Shown here: piece after piece, positions 63,403 through 64,000 of the stretch
Numbering within the stretch: the stretch's first letter is position 1
How the letters are laid out: each line of letters opens with the position of its first letter
Assembly: GCA_902564385.1 (NCBI GenBank)
Contig: CACFAT010000002.1
Coordinates: 1-64,000, forward strand
DNA: 64,000 nucleotides
Direction of reading: 5' to 3'
DNA from: an uncultured Pelagibacteraceae bacterium
GTDB taxonomy: Bacteria; Pseudomonadota; Alphaproteobacteria; Pelagibacterales; Pelagibacteraceae
Notes under the pieces: generated by a model
What the model saw: only the letters and a program-made list of their open reading frames with translations
Databases searched by the model: none
Told to the model about the DNA's origin: nothing
Position numbers and translations under genes: made by a program

Positions 63403-63966
63403 GTGAATATAATATTGTTCGGCCCACCAGGAGCTGGTAAAGGCACTCAAGCTAAATATCTAGTAAAAAAATTAAATGGTTACCAAATTTCCACAGGCGA
63501 TATTTTAAGAGAAGAAATAAAAAAAGATTCAGATATAGGAAAAAAAATAATAAATAATATGAACGAGGGAAAATTTGTTAGTGATGAAATTGTAAATAGT
63601 CTTTTAAAAACTCATATTTTTGATCTTAGTAAAAAGCAAAAATTGATATTTGATGGCTATCCTAGATCCTTAAGTCAGGCTAAAAATTTAGACACATTAT
63701 TAAATAATTCAAATCAGAAGATTGATTATATTTTTTTCTTAAATGTTAATAAAGAAACAATTGTAGAAAGAATAAAAAAAAGAAAAGTTTTAGAAAAAAG
63801 ATCTGATGATGACTTAGATACTATATTAAAGAGGTACGATACTTATATAGAAACAACTAGGCCTGTATTAGATTACTATTCTAAAAATTCAAATTTTCAT
63901 GAGATTGATGGAGCAATGGAAATTGATGAAATAACTAGTAAAATAGAGGCTTTTTTGAATGTTTAA
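63403..63966 (+). CDS. adk: Adenylate kinase (GTG start)
   Basis: MNIILFGPPGAGKGTQAKYLV; FDGYPRSLSQA. Confidence 0.96.
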   Translation: MNIILFGPPGAGKGTQAKYLVKKLNGYQISTGDILREEIKKDSDIGKKIINNMNEGKFVSDEIVNSLLKTHIFDLSKKQKLIFDGYPRSLSQAKNLDTLLNNSNQKIDYIFFLNVNKETIVERIKKRKVLEKRSDDDLDTILKRYDTYIETTRPVLDYYSKNSNFHEIDGAMEIDEITSKIEAFLNV

Positions 63967-63970
63967 GACA

Positions 63971-63998
63971 TTGACTTTGAGTATTCTTCTTATATAAA
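63971..63998 (+). promoter_or_regulatory. Putative promoter downstream of adk, probably for a following operon
   Basis: TTGACT(63971-63976)-16 bp-TATAAA(63993-63998). Confidence 0.6.
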
Positions 63999-64000
63999 AG

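Overview
AT-rich, gene-dense bacterial chromosome window. Gene content and order suggest a streamlined alphaproteobacterium of the SAR11/Pelagibacterales type; this is inference, no database search was possible. Left part: TauE/SafE permease, pmm, nrdAB with a tandem pair of NrdR-like boxes, a methylcitrate cluster (prpD-prpB-prpC), gph, a stand-alone GlmU acetyltransferase half plus glmS, class II DAHP synthase, nadE, cysS, cimA-like, trmJ-like, rpsD, a large discoidin/Ig-like/autotransporter surface protein, grxD-bolA-purLQSCB, map, sfsA, cinA-like, azlCD and a SAF-domain oxidoreductase. Right part: tRNA-Tyr/Gly-tuf-tRNA-Trp-secE-nusG-rplKAJL-rpoBC-rpsLG-fusA-S10-spc-secY-adk as a near-continuous block. 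The most unusual region is a roughly 3.2 kb integrase-less island (about 32743-35951) in tRNA-Leu(UAA). It is bounded by a perfect 40 bp direct repeat of the tRNA 5' half, carries 11 bp-periodic repeats near both ends, and encodes six small or uncharacterised genes, including a Sel1-MORN fusion. Its geometry implies a promoter swap: the original tRNA promoter now reads into the island, while the intact tRNA-Leu and nadK depend on island-end DNA.
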